64,000 nucleotides of DNA from Gymnothorax reevesii (taxonomy: Eukaryota; Chordata; Actinopteri; Anguilliformes; Muraenidae). The translations under genes and the position numbers were made by a program. The notes under the pieces were generated by a model that was not told where the DNA came from, did not search any database, and saw nothing but the letters and a program-made list of their open reading frames with translations. Of the stretch, positions 11,887 through 23,607 are shown piece after piece. The stretch lies in the NCBI GenBank assembly GCA_029721435.1, contig CM056592.1, positions 31,179,111-31,243,110 of the forward strand, written 5' to 3'. Position 1 is the stretch's first letter. Each line of letters begins with the position of its first letter.

Positions 11887-12777
11887 AAGGTTCAGAGAAT
11901 CTGGAGAAATCACTGCACGTAAGCGACAAGGCCGAAAACCAACATTGAATATCCATGACCTTCGATCCCTCAGGCAGTACTGCAACAAAAACCAACATCA
12001 GTGTGTAAAGGACATCACCACATAGGCTCAGGAACACTTCAGAAAACCACTGTCAGTGACTACAGTTTGTCGCTACATCTGCAAGTGCAAGTTAAAACTC
12101 TGCAATGCAAAGCAAAAGCCATTTATCAACAGCACCCAGAAACGCCGCCGCTTCACTGGGCCCAAGCTCATCTAAGACAGACTGATGCAAAGTGGGAAAA
12201 AGTTCTGTGGTCTGACGAGTCCACATTTCAAATTGTTTTTGGAAACTGTGGACGTTGTGTCGTCCGGACCAAAGAGGAAAAGAACCATCCGGACTGTTAT
12301 AGGCGCAAAGTTCAAAAGCCAGCATCTGTGACGGTATGGGGGTGTATTAGTGCCCAAGGCATGGGTAACTTACACATATGTGAAGGCACCATTAATGCTG
12401 AAAGGTACATACAGGTTTTGGAGCAACATATGTTGCCATCCAAGCAACGTCTTTTTCATGGACGCCCCTGTTTATTTCAGCAAGACAATGCCAAGCCACA
12501 TTCTGCACGTGTTACAACAGCATGGCTCCGTAGTAAAAGAGTGCGAGTACTAGACTGGTCTGCCTGTAGTCCAGACCTGTCTCCCATTGAAAATGTGTGG
12601 CGCATTATGAGGCGTAAAATACGACAACGGAGACCCCGGAGTGTTGAACAACTTAAGCTGTACATCAAGCAAGAATGGGAAAGAGTTCCTCCTAAAAAGC
12701 TTCAAAAATGGGTCTCCTCAGTTCCCAAACGTTTACTGAGTGTCGTTAAAAGGAAAGGTGATGTAACACAGTGGTAA
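11887..12777 (+). pseudogene. Tc1 transposase C-terminal two thirds, intact DDE triad
   Basis: After the insertion the gene resumes with the second HTH (RFRESGEITARKRQGRKPTL), and a stop or frame break occurs near 12,022. From there a long open frame to TAA/TGG at 12,777 contains SDESTFQIVF (Asp 1), LFQQDNAKPHS (Asp 2) and SPIENVWRIM (Glu). 34 residues lie between Asp 2 and Glu, so it is a DD34E Tc1 enzyme. It ends KRKGDVTQW. The protein is disabled only by its split and the upstream breaks. Confidence 0.85.
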
Positions 12778-14514
12778 AAAGGCCCCTGTGCCAACTTTTT
12801 TGCAATGTGTTGCTGCCTTTAAATTCTAAGTTAATGATTATTTGCAAAAAAAAAATAAAGTTTCTCATTTTGGACATTAAACATCTTGTCTTCGCGGTGT
12901 ATTCAATTGAATTTAAGTTGAAAAGAATTTGCAAATCATTGTATTCTGTTTTTATCTACGATTTACATAACGTGCCAACTTCACTGGTTTTTGGTTTTGT
13001 AGTTTCTCACCTGTCCATCCGTCTGTCTGTCCGCACTTTAACATGGCTATAACTTTTGATCGGCTCATGGTAGGACTTCGATACTTGGCATATGCATTGC
13101 TTGTGAGAAGGCGTTTCAGATGGGGTCATGACTTTTGACCTTGTGACCTTGACCTTGGAGCATGACGCTTGGTGACAAAAACTTTAACATGGGCCTCGGG
13201 GGCATCAGTGTTTCACACACATCTTCTTTAAGAATGAAACGCCCTGAAAGCGATACAGTTGGCATTTTTTCCTTACGAGCCGCAGCGGCTGGGGCTTTGT
13301 AGCCTAGCCTGCAGCTGCATGCATTGGCTAGGCGAAGCTGGCCTTATTAGCAGTAGTGCGGACATCTACAAGAAATCCCCTTCCTTCATCTCATCTCTCG
13401 ATTTACGACGGCTTTGCGATATATCGGGTCGCTCCGATTCACAAATCCGCGGCTCGCAGGAAATATGTGGCAGCCATGGTAAGAGTGGCCTGATCTATGG
13501 GCCAATTCCAGTTCAGGGGAAATGTCACGTCCCTTTTCTTTCTCTGTCCCCCTTCCTCCATGACCTGGAAACGCGTGTCTGAGTGTCGCTCCCAAAGTGC
13601 ATGAAACAAAGATGCCCAATCAAATTTCCTGCAAAATGTCTCCTCCAAACAGAAGATACTTCCCCTTTTCTCTCAGTCTGTGACTCCCATCCTCACATCT
13701 GACGATGCATCTTAAGAGAAAAGAGAAGTCGTTTCCTCTGAAGTGTCACGTGAGGTTATGTCCATTTCTGAAGATGGCACACTGCTAGATCTGCTGCCTG
13801 AGTTAGTCAGTACTGATTGACATCGTGGTTTACCGCCGTACGTCTTCAGGGCAGGCTGCTGTTGTGTATCCAGGCTCATCCCTCCCTGCTCCGAATGAGA
13901 ATTTTGAGACAGCCAGCAAGATGGCCGCTGTGGAGCAACCTCCGGTTCAAGCGAGCACAGCAAAATGTTTAGTGTAAAATCAACTCTTAAAGAGTCTATG
14001 TGGCCCCACTTTGGCAAGACTGGACTCAACTAGACTTTGTAAGAGTAAATTCCACTCCATAAGAGTCAAATTAACTCTTGCTGTAAGGATGGAGTAGCGA
14101 GGAAATATCGGCAAAGAGAATTGAAATGCACCCTTCGTCCCTCCCAGCTGAGATGGGAGTGGAGGAGACACATTAAACAAAATTAAACGTGTGCTCCGGC
14201 GCTGTTATTTTAGAGTGATGTCAATAAAATGTGCTGTGTGGCACAAGTGCATCATCTGCCATTTATTTTATGGAAGACCTCTGTTGTATTTCACAATTTC
14301 TGTCGAAGAATTATATTATTGTTCATGCACACTTATTTATTTACATTTAATTCAATTCCCAATGTGGAAGCTGTGTGTTAGTGCTCTCCTATATGTCACA
14401 GGTGTTGAAAGAACTTGCATGAAGGATAAACGAGTGCAGACTCCCTCATTGCACCCTGGGCAAGCCTCTTCTCTCCTCGCTTTTCCCTCATCAAGATGCG
14501 TTGTGGAATTCATC

Positions 14515-14765
14515 GTGGAGGCACTGCGGTAAAGTGTGCTTGCCTTGGGATTAAAAGGTCCTGAGTTTGAGTCCTTGCTACGGCTTTTGCGGTGTTTTCT
14601 TGGGCAATACACTTCACCCTCAGTGTACCGCACTCCACCCAGGTGTACAGTTGGGAATGAGCAAATTGTCAGGGAAACCTGACTGAATGCGGGGGAGCTA
14701 ACCTGCAATAGAGTAGCATCCCATCCAGGGCACTAGCAATATTCAAAAAATGCACCATCCATCCA
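14515..14765 (+). mobile_element. tRNA-derived SINE-like element
   Basis: The head GGAGGCACTGCGGTAAAGTG followed by GAGTTTGAGTCC resembles Pol III A and B boxes. The tail CATCCCATCCAGGGCAC resembles a LINE-type 3' end. The family was not identified. Confidence 0.5.
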
Positions 14766-15796
14766 GCCTTTCGTAGAAACATCCAAACATGACTGACAAG
14801 AGGTTTGATCGTGCACGGCCATTAACTGAATAAAAATATGGACGAAGCTGCCATTACATCACCCATTGGTCTCAGAATACCATTTATGAAGCCTCGATTT
14901 AGGCATTTTTCACCAGCGCCTTCTTATTGTTTTTGTACTTGATGTGATTCTTATTGGAGGAGAGATCTGGGGAGGAGTGAGAGGTGGGTTGATGAAGACT
15001 CATGATTCATGCCCACCTGACTGCTCCTGGCTCATGGATTACATCAATGGTCCTGATGGAATCTCACAGCACATTTGGTGAAGGAATTTTACAAATCTTA
15101 GTAAACTATATTGCTTGCTAAGTACTAAAATGATCTTATTCCCTATTTTCTTACACGTAAACACTTGGCAAACATTACATGTATGACTAATGACCTTGTA
15201 ATGGGAATCAAGTGTCGTTAAGTAAACGTTGAACATTATGTAACCTCATGCGGTAGCTAGCTTGCCGGCTAGCTAGGTTGAAACATGTTTTTGGTGACAT
15301 CAAGTTGTAAAATTCGCTCTGCTTATCTAAGGTTACATTACTTATCTAGCTAACTTTGAGTGTTGTGACTGCAAAGTGCAGTATGGTTTTTGTTAATATC
15401 GTTAATTAACAGCAGCCAACAATTAGCTAGCCAGGTTATAATGACGTTTCCTGCTGGTTTCCTGTAATTAATGAATCATAAAAGAATAATGAAGTTGTAG
15501 TTGGTTTTTCTGACTATTGACGTCTCAACATGCTGTTCTTTCAGTGGGCTGAAGACGGAAATTGGCTCGTTAAGTGGGCTAACCAAGAAGTTGCGCCACA
15601 GAACGTTAGCTAAGGTGTAACTTACTCTCCAAGTTAAATGAAAGCAGTACAGTGTTAAGTGAGTGTGCGTTTATGGTAACATTCTTTGATTAGGTGTTTG
15701 AAGGCTATTTTTATTCCGGTCCTGTTCACTTCATTGTTGATAAGGGTTTTTACCCATGCCCGACAAGGCGGCGTGGGTATACAGTTTAGCACTGTC

Positions 15797-15822
<26 letters not shown>
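15797..15822. repeat. (TG)n microsatellite
   Basis: An uninterrupted run of about 13 TG dinucleotides, followed by CGCGCG. Confidence 0.9.
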
Positions 15823-15828
<6 letters not shown>

Positions 15829-16069
15829 ACAGCTCGGCCACCACTGAAGCCAGGGAGACCAAACTTGGTGGGGTTGATGATCCTAGGGTACCCTGTCCAA
15901 ATTTACATTTTGAGGTCGAAAGGTCAAGGTCAACAAGAGGCGTGGGTGAGCATCTCTATAGAGTGTGCATCATCTAGTTTTTTTTTTCCCAAATGGGAAT
16001 AATTTATTAAGTGTGGGGAGGTCACATTATGAGTGCAGTTTCTTTTTGCCTTCTTTCTATAGGCTAGAA

Positions 16070-16376
16070 CAGGGGTGGGCAATCACGGTCCTGGAGGGCC
16101 GGTGTGTATGTAGGTTTTTATTCCTATCAATTACCCTGACTAATTGAGTTAATTGATTGCATGCACAAATATAGATTTTCGCAATGATTCGATCAAAGGA
16201 AAATGTTTTATGAAGGGAGACAAGACTAGTCTTTGTAGTTTCATGATAATTTAAAGAAATGCGCATGAAACGTCAGATTTCATAAATGGTTTGGCTAATT
16301 GAGACAATCAACTAATTAAAGAACAGACGTTGGTGTGAAAACCAGGGACAGATTCGGCCCTCGCTGCCCACCTCTG
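16070..16376. mobile_element. hAT-type MITE, 307 bp, with perfect 8-bp target duplication
   Basis: The ends CAGGGGTGGGCAATCACGGT and its complement-like GCTGCCCACCTCTG are flanked by identical GGCTAGAA at 16,062–16,069 and 16,377–16,384. It is non-coding. Confidence 0.88.
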
Positions 16377-17173
16377 GGCTAGAATATGACATACTTCTGT
16401 TAGACTGATAAAATAGGATACCTACATAGATACTTAAAACTAGTTATTGAGACCATAAAATAATGAGGACAAAGTTTACTGAAGTAAGAAGTCAAGTGAG
16501 AAGAGGGGTAATTTTCTCATTGACGACTTTTTGCAACGGCTGAAGTCGCCCCCTGCTGTTCATTAAATAAAATAATTGTTTAAGGCACTTCCGCATTGGC
16601 CTTACCTTTCAGACCCAGCAGAGCCATGTAGAGAGAGAGTCGCGTCAACTCCGTTCACTCCAACGGACCAATTTTTTTACAGTAATGGCGGGTCGTGTAT
16701 CTCAAAATAGTTCCCGGAAGTTAGCGACGAACACTCGTCCAGCAGCTGAGATGAGGCGGATTGGACCAGGGGCGCCGCCAGGCGGGGAAAGGTGGTAATG
16801 ATTCAGGGGGCCTGAGCAGTGGCAGGGGCCCTTCGAGGGGTCGCTGATAATACAATAATAATGTTGCCCTTTTAAACGTATTTCTAATAATCAAATTTCA
16901 AACAGTAATCATTCAAAATGAGCTAATTAAACATGGTTGTCGATTTCCACTACTTTTTTCTTTAGCTCTTCATCATATCATCATTTACCCCTCCCCATCT
17001 TGCGAAATGGTCCAGTCTGGCAAATGCTGGCAAACGCGCAATGCGTTGAACGAATGTGCTGATCCCCGAGCCAAGTCACTGCGCGCTTCTGCGTGGGCGT
17101 GGCCATAAGCAGGCAGGTGCTCACGCGTCGATTAAACCGCAGATGATGGAGTCTGTGCGGGTGAAAAACTGAC

Positions 17174-17654
17174 ATGAAGTCGGGTTATCAAAAACGGAAA
17201 GAAAGACGGGAGAAAGATGAGAGGAAAAGAAGAGGTAGACAACTGGTCACTCAGTTTTTCTCGAAGAAAGGTATGTTGCTCGTTCGCTCACTCACTGTCT
17301 GACCTTCAGTGTTTAAAATGCTAGCAGCAAATGGTAGGCTAACAAGCAGAAGTTTTGAAAGGTTGAATTAGCCAACCAAGAGAACGGTTTTACGGTTAGC
17401 CCGGGCACGGCTAAGAGTTTCCGGGCCAGTTTTCATTAAAAACTCATGTACCATTGTTATAACGGTGAACAAAAAGTAAGTGGGTGAGCTTGCAAGATAA
17501 ACTAGACTCATACGAATCCTCAAGATAAAATATTACGTTATGCTGGTGTTAACAAGGTTCATAACTAATGGGTGCCCAAATGTGCACAGATTCAGCTTCA
17601 GGAGGACATGATCCGCCGCCCACCCAAACGTCTGAAACCCGTGTTGGAGAAGGA
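17174..17654 (+). pseudogene. N-terminal exons of a hAT (ZMYM1-like) transposase
   Basis: Exon 17,174–17,271 reads MKSGYQKRKERREKDERKRR, then GRQLVTQFFSKK, and ends at a GTATGT donor. The second exon follows a CAG near 17,590 and reads DSASGGHDPPPTQTSETRVG, then a GTAAGC donor. Basic 'MKSGYQKRKE…' starts are typical of hAT proteins annotated as zinc finger MYM-type 1-like. The BED zinc finger and RNase H-like core that should follow are absent, so this is a remnant. Confidence 0.6.
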
Positions 17655-18194
17655 GGTAAGCAATACATAAAGGCTTTTATTTAGGATTATATGATATATG
17701 ATATTTAGGATTTGAATGAGGGAGCTTCCTACTAAGCTAGTCAATATTCCAGTGTTGGTTATGACGGTCGGTCGAGTCATTCATACCATGAGACGGCTAG
17801 GATTCGTGTGGAAGGTTTTTTTTTTATTTGTTTGTTTAACGACACGAACGTGAGGAGATGCCCACTCAGAAAAGACGGACGATTTTTACGGTTTAAGAAA
17901 GCAGTTGAATAAACTCAAATTTAAATGTCAGTCCTTGACACTTTTAAATCAGCTAATAATCACTGACACAGAGCCGAGCCCCTCATCAGCAGGGATGTAG
18001 TGGTCGGGGGACGCGGGGTAACGGTGTTCCCCCAGTCTTTTTGGCGAGATTTTCGAGATTTTTTTTTTTTTCTTTTGGCGAGATTTTTTTTTAATGTCAA
18101 ATAATTATTACAAAAATGCCTCTGTTATCATTTTCGCCATTGTATAGCTTATTATAAAGTAATAATACATACTGCAATTCACAAATATTATTAA

Positions 18195-19060
18195 CAGGGC
18201 TCTCAAGTCTCACGCTGAGAAGTGATTAAACTCGCCGCGCATTAGTAACATGGACTGTATATTAAAGAGATTAGTAGAATGGATGAGGCGAAGGCAGACA
18301 GCTCTGCTTGAATCAGTAACCTATCAGCCAATCAGAAAATAGCATTGCTTGTCGCAAGGCGAAATAGCAGCGCCGTAATCACGTCTTCCACGCACGAATG
18401 CTCCTATTGTATATCTCTGTGGTGTGCACATGTCAAAGAAGAGCTGGCAGTGGAAGCCCGAAATCAGGTAATCACTTCATCACTGATTTTTATTATTTTT
18501 TTCGCAATAGCTGCTTATTAAAGTCGAGGAACTATGCAGGATATTTGCTTTATGGATCACCTCAATTTAACTGCTTTGGACGGTTATGGTTGGATGAATT
18601 GCCTTGCAACTTGTCACGGGGAGAGAGGGGGCTCTCTGCCCTCCATGCAGTGTATTTTGGCTGGAAACAAGCCCTGCTTTGATCCGGTGCCCGCCTACTT
18701 GAGCTACCACTTCTTACAACAAGATGCGACGGATAACCCGGTCAGCATTCATTTGCAAATAGCCTACAACGCGCACAATCTTCCGCGACCGCGCCCATGT
18801 AGGAGACAGGAGTTTACTGGCAGTTGTGAATATTCAATAACTGATCCTGGTGTGCCATCTAGTGATAAAATATTGTCACTGCGTGCATAAATTTGGAGCT
18901 CCACGTCCACTGGCGGACACAACTGCGCAAAGATACACCGTTGTTCTTCTCGAACACGCAAAATCCACATAATCTGTTAATGGCAAATTAAATCAATATT
19001 TTAATTTGAAACGAGTAACTAAGTTCCCAGTGTCAAAGTTACTAAGTGAAAGTATACTTC
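18195..19060 (+). mobile_element. inverted relative of the 9,503–10,486 hAT element, right end truncated
   Basis: It starts CAGGGCTCTCAAGTCTCACG and runs colinear with the reverse complement of 9,590–10,486. Shared blocks include GAAGTGATTAAACTCGCC, GGATGAGGCGAAGGCAGAC, CCAATCAGAAAATAG and ATATTCAATAACTGATCCT. The match fades at about 19,056 before the expected other terminus. Confidence 0.75.
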
Positions 19061-19645
19061 TCATACAGAGTGGGGAAGCAAAACTTACACTGACATTTAA
19101 AGTACAAACAATCCCACAACCACTCCCCTGAATTGTGTGCACCTTTTATTGCTAATAATGGTGGACATATTGAATAATGGTATACCTATTATCATAATTG
19201 TCTGCTTTATAACCTCTTTTTTTGTGTCGCCTGCAAAGAATAACGGCACATGGGGATCACGTCCGGCGTCTGTCTGTCTGTCCGTCTGTCCGGTAATATG
19301 AGCAGTGTAATTGAAGATTTCTTAATACTGTTTGCAGAGAGTGTAAATATTTTTGTTGATGTCTAACACTTGGATCTACCTGTATTAATATTGTTTGCAA
19401 TGTTACTGTAAATTCATTTTTTTCTATTCAATTTGTTAATAAGAGTCTATCTTTTTATTGATCTTTTTATCTGTTATTTATGAATATTTGATTTTATAAT
19501 AAATGTGTGTTGCTTAAAAGTTAGCAGAAACTTCTTGCTGAATTTCTTGCTGTGCATGATGTCTTATGAAATAACTATTACCTAGTAATTCAAGGCATGC
19601 ACTGGTGATTACTCATGTTTCATAGGGCTCTCTGGCTCTGAAGCT

Positions 19646-19748
19646 CACACAATGTGCATCTGCTATAAAATCATACAACTCCATACTAAACCCATTTACA
19701 CAATGTGCATCTGCTATAAAATCATACAACTCCATACTGAACCCATTT
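19646..19748. repeat. 51-bp tandem duplication
   Basis: Two nearly identical copies of a unit containing CAATGTGCATCTGCTATAAA and TCATACAACTCCATACT lie head to tail. Confidence 0.85.
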
Positions 19749-19982
19749 TTATACTAGGTTGACTAATTTCTGGGTTTATACTGCCTGGTCAAGTATTGTA
19801 ACAGCAGTGTCAATTACAAAACAAGGTAATAATAGTAATGGTAACAGTAATAAAAATATATGAATGTGCAATGGAAAGTCTGAAGTGCAATTGTGATGAG
19901 GGTGGGCTATTTTGGGAGGGGGGGCACAAAATTCATATCTTTCATGGGGCCCAAAATTCCTGGCAGTGCCCCTGGAATGGAC

Positions 19983-22172
19983 CGTTCGTGATGATCTTTC
20001 CAAAGGTAAGACGATTTAAGAATTAGACTGTGTATTGTCAGCACATCTGAATTAAATTAACACGTACAGTAAAGCGTTTTCTTGGATTATCCCTTGTACA
20101 ATTCGAGATATATTGAACGTATAAGGGTAGAAAATTAGGCTAGGATACTAGCTAGGTGCAGTTAGCGACACAAAGAACATGATCCATCTTTATACTAATT
20201 CTTGTTGCATGTTACTGATGCCACTTACCATACTTTCTTAAACATCAGCAGCAAAAGCTGATCACAACTACTCAAGTTCCATAAGCTAAGTTGGGATACA
20301 AAGACCAGCCTCATCTCTCAGCACCATTTCCCATCCAAGCCCATAGGGTTAGACACACCTATTTCTCCTGTCTTTTTCTCCCCCTCTCTCTTTCAGCAGA
20401 AGAACTGCAGACAATTCAAAATGAGCGAAGGAAATCCCCGCAATGAGACAGACCCTGCACCCGGAGTCTTAACTCCCTAAGCTATACAAGCCTTTCCCCA
20501 TTCCTTAATTTTAATAAACTGGACAATAAGCTTCCAAATCGTGCGGTCTTTGGTTGTGAAAAAATGCATGTGCAGTGTTTGAATATGATCACCTCACATT
20601 TTTGTTGTTGTCATTTTGAATGATTGTTAGATTTCTTCTGTTGAATTGAGCCTACAAACTGAACATTTGTACTCAACCCCCCAGCGATTGAGGCATCCCC
20701 ACACAGCACAGCAAACCATGGTTGAGATAATATACAAGGACAACATGGAGGAGGGGGGACAGACAAGCTGCCTCACATGCTATTCATGTTTCTAATTTAA
20801 TTCAAGATTACTGTTTCATGAAGTAACTAGTACATTAGAGCAAAATAAAAAGATGTACAGAAAATGTATGGGTATAACAGCAAAGTTTGTATATTAATGT
20901 GTCTTGTTCTGTCTGGATATAGTGTTTAATGAGCCCTTCCTGAAAATGTTACTTTCCATGCAAGCCTAGATAAATGTGCAAAAAGTCAATGAAAAAGTTG
21001 TTCTGAACTTATGTATTGGTGTTTAGTGATAAGTGCAGATGTGCATAAAATTGTGAGCAGTTAAATCATAATTATTACCAGTGGATTTTCTAATATCTCT
21101 GGCTCTGAGACCCAGGGGCTGCGTCCATCTTTTTTTAGAGTATCGCTGTATGCGCAACAACCCATGTGGTACATTACTGCCACCTATTGGGTATATTTAA
21201 AAATTTCCAATGGTCTCTATATTAACAAAAGCCTGGCACCAACTCTGTATCCCTCCGCTTCTCCCTTCCTCTCTGCATTCCTGCACTCTCTCCTAAGATT
21301 TTACATCCCTGACACCCACGGAACCCACTCTCTCAAACTCCCTGTGTATCTTCCCCTGTTACATCTAATGCACCCAAAAACTCTCCTCCTGCACCCACCA
21401 CCAATTTAAGTCACATTGTTTTACTTTCAATCTCCCTGGAACAAATTATCACCATTGAAATAACAGCCAGAGAACTTCTATCCATTGTAATGATATCTCT
21501 ATTATATTGCTTCTCAACTCTGTGGATTACCTCTGCATACAAAAATTTTTTTTTTTTGTTCTGAATTTTAGACCTCTCCACTTCCTCCATATTTCCTCAT
21601 TTACACTGCAGTAATATGATAACATGTCTTCCCCTTCAGTGAAAGCACACTGCTTGCTCTTTTGACACGCTACATTCATCCTCGACACATCCCTCTTTCC
21701 TGCATCATCTTCTCCTGACACACTACTGCCATAAGCCCATATTCCTCACACCACCTTAACCCTAACCCACCACCTAACCCTAAACCTAACCCTCACACCA
21801 CAAAATTCAGCAAATCCGTTTCTGAACCAATCTACAGAGAATGAGACCATCATCACCTTCCCAAAGCTGGTATTTATGGCTGGGTTGCCGATTCAGAAAT
21901 CATTTGTATCCAAGGCTAATGTGCTGACATGGAGAACATCACGTTAGAAACAGTAAACTTTGGTGACTGAGCTATTTAAAAAAGCAATATTGCCTAATTA
22001 GTTGTATTCTTTCAACATATATGGACGAATTTGTTGGGAGAAAGGCAATGTGTCAGTAATCACTTACATGCTGTTGAAAATATTAAAGAATGTCTCCCAG
22101 ATGATGAGAATTAAGATATATCTGATGTTTCATGGTTAGTTTGCAACAGCAAAGTTCCGCAGTGGTTTGTGT
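19983..22172. other. intergenic, no gene recognised
   Basis: A non-coding stretch between the hAT element and the tRNA gene. It includes a short degenerate CCCTAA-type run at 21,755–21,795 and pyrimidine-rich tracts. No convincing open frame. Confidence 0.5.
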
Positions 22173-22254
22173 GGTAGCGTGGCCGAGCGGTCTAAGGCGC
22201 TGGATTAAGGCTCCAGTCTCTTCGGGGGCGTGGGTTCGAATCCCACCGCTGCCA
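22173..22254 (+). tRNA. tRNA-Leu (AAG anticodon)
   Basis: An intact 82-nt type II tRNA. The 7-bp acceptor stem GGTAGCG/CGCTGCC has one G·T pair and a discriminator A. The anticodon loop TTAAGGC has AAG at 22,207–22,209. There is a long variable arm and the T arm GTGGGTTCGAATCCCAC. The internal promoters are an A box TGGCCGAGCGG (22,180–22,190 area) and a B box GGTTCGAATCC (22,233–22,243). No intron. AAG will be read as IAG after A-to-I editing and decodes CUU/CUC/CUA. It lies about 100 bp upstream of the likely POLR3E promoter, same strand. Confidence 0.97.
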
Positions 22255-22261
22255 AAGTAGC

Positions 22262-22265
22262 TTTT
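22262..22265 (+). terminator. Pol III terminator of the tRNA-Leu gene
   Basis: A TTTT run 8 nt after the tRNA 3' end, the normal minimal Pol III stop signal. Confidence 0.75.
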
Positions 22266-22317
22266 AGTAAACCGAGAAATATCTTGGCAAGTGCTTCTCT
22301 ATGCTCCCTACGGCCTT

Positions 22318-22420
22318 GGTGGGAGCGCCCCCCAGTGGCTCCCAATGTACATAACGATGTGCATTGTGGGAAATTAGTGCGCAGCTCCTCCCCACGTGTC
22401 TTAGCAGCAACATGGCAGCG
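22318..22420 (+). promoter_or_regulatory. probable POLR3E core promoter (tentative)
   Basis: No TATA box is seen. The segment holds a CTCF-like AGCCACTGGGGGGCGCTC on the minus strand (about 22,322–22,340). It also holds GCATTGTGGGAAA (22,361–22,373), whose complement TTTCCCACAATGC resembles the ZNF143/THAP11 motif. AACATGGCAGC near 22,409 resembles YY1. Such motifs are common in TATA-less housekeeping promoters. The start site is not determined. Confidence 0.4.
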
Positions 22421-22731
22421 ACCTGATAAACGCCGCTAAACCATCCATTGGCACGTTACTTGTGGAAGAGTCGGATGGAAAACATCCACCTAACAGCAAT
22501 AATCTGCCGTACAGAGATTAACTGGCTACATCCAGCCGCTGAAACAAACGCAGGTGGGGAAAAGAAGCTGCTCCGGACGGTATGAAAAATCTGCAGGGTG
22601 GACGACAGGCCTTAGGAAAATGGATGAAATGTTTTTCCTCGAGAGATATTGGTCGCCTCTGATAGCAGCTAGCTAGTTGGTTAACGGTAGCCTGCTGGTT
22701 AAGTAGCAAGTTATCAAACACTGTCAACTCA
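22410..22731 (+). other. POLR3E: POLR3E 5' untranslated exon 1 (predicted)
   Basis: The coding exon begins with an acceptor and 57 nt of 5' UTR, so a non-coding first exon is required upstream. The best donor is GTAAGT at 22,732–22,737. The exon's 5' edge is a guess. Confidence 0.35.
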
Positions 22732-23607
22732 GTAAGTTATCGTTTAATTGATCGTTGACACGGTGTCGGAATTTGGCTTGTGATTCAGTGAGCTAACCCT
22801 TTGTTGTTCAGGATTAATCATAACTGGGTAACGTTATATGGACATCAGCAGCAACTTAGCGGAAAGAAAAACTAGCGACGCGAGTACGACAGCTTGATGT
22901 GCAGAAATATAGCGAAGTTAAACTATCTTGTGTCAAGCTGATCACCTTTCAGTCACGAAAAATCGGTCGCTAGCCGTGCGTGCTCGCCCAACGATCATCA
23001 TCGAATTAAACCAAGGTTTGTTGTGAATTATTTCGATGTGTTTGTGTTGGGTGTTTTCCCATAGATTGCATTGCCTAGTGACGCATACGTTGCTAACATG
23101 ATAAATCGAGCAAACGCTGTATGAAGAGCGGGATTGAAGTAACTATGATTGTTGCTCAGTCTGCTACGGCGCTCACGTTGTCGATGATGTACATCTGGGC
23201 CTGGATCTGCAACGGGAAAGGTTGCGATTCGCAGATCATCGGAATATTTCCGTCTCTATTATGGAGTTAAAGTCAAGTTCTATTCTATTCGGTGGGTTTT
23301 GTTGAATCGTCGTCTGTTATTATCGCGGCGTTATATTATGTCTTTGCTTGTCCAAGTATATTATGTTTGTCTTATATCATTTCACCTTAAGAACGCGTGA
23401 TTTGCGGGAGGTTCCCTATCTGCAGTGCACGCCACTCGATTGTTATTACATCCTTTATACGTGTCTTGAGTTAAATATGCGCCTTTTCAGAGGATGAGGT
23501 TCATTCGGCCGTCGCTGAAACAAATGCTGTATTGGCTGCGTCTGCGTGTTCGCTGTGTTGAGGTGGCTGTTGAGAATATATGCGTCAGCAGTTCCTTTAC
23601 CCCCCAG

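Larger units (their letters stand above)
8373..12999 (+). mobile_element. Tc1/mariner transposon with long inverted repeats, split by later insertions
   Basis: Long, about 100-bp inverted repeats face each other. The left begins CAAACCCAAAACCAGTGAAG; the right ends in the complementary CTTCACTGGTTTTTGG. Both share AGAATACAATGATTTGCAAA or its complement. TA lies at 8371–8372 and 13,000–13,001. The 5' transposase region runs to about 8,841 and resumes at about 11,887, so about 3 kb of foreign DNA sits inside. Without the insert the element would be about 1.6 kb, normal for Tc1. Confidence 0.88.
13002..16061. other. intergenic, no gene recognised
   Basis: It contains a short 'GTCCGTCCGC…TTGACCTTGTGACCTTGACC' dispersed-repeat fragment (13,015–13,160), a SINE-like sequence (14,515–14,765), a (TG)n tract and a second 'AAGGTCAAGGTCAACA' repeat fragment (about 15,740–15,975). 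Open frames are short and match nothing I recognise. Confidence 0.5.
16767..19974 (+). mobile_element. hAT transposon, internally deleted, with a nested hAT MITE
   Basis: The left terminus CAGGGGCGCCGCCAGG pairs with the right terminus CTGGCAGTGCCCCTG. Flanks are GATTGGAC (16,759–16,766) and GAATGGAC (19,975–19,982), an 8-bp duplication with one change. It contains two N-terminal transposase exons but no catalytic domain. It also carries a second hAT-type element in the opposite orientation to its 9,503 relative. Confidence 0.8.

Noticed and set aside
13259..13582. 107-codon ORF in the intergenic region
   Set aside because: No family resemblance and no regulatory or splice context; length is within chance expectation.
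21755..21795. Interstitial telomere-like CCCTAA run
   Set aside because: Only a few degenerate copies (CCTTAACCCTAACCCACC and similar), too short to call a telomeric remnant.
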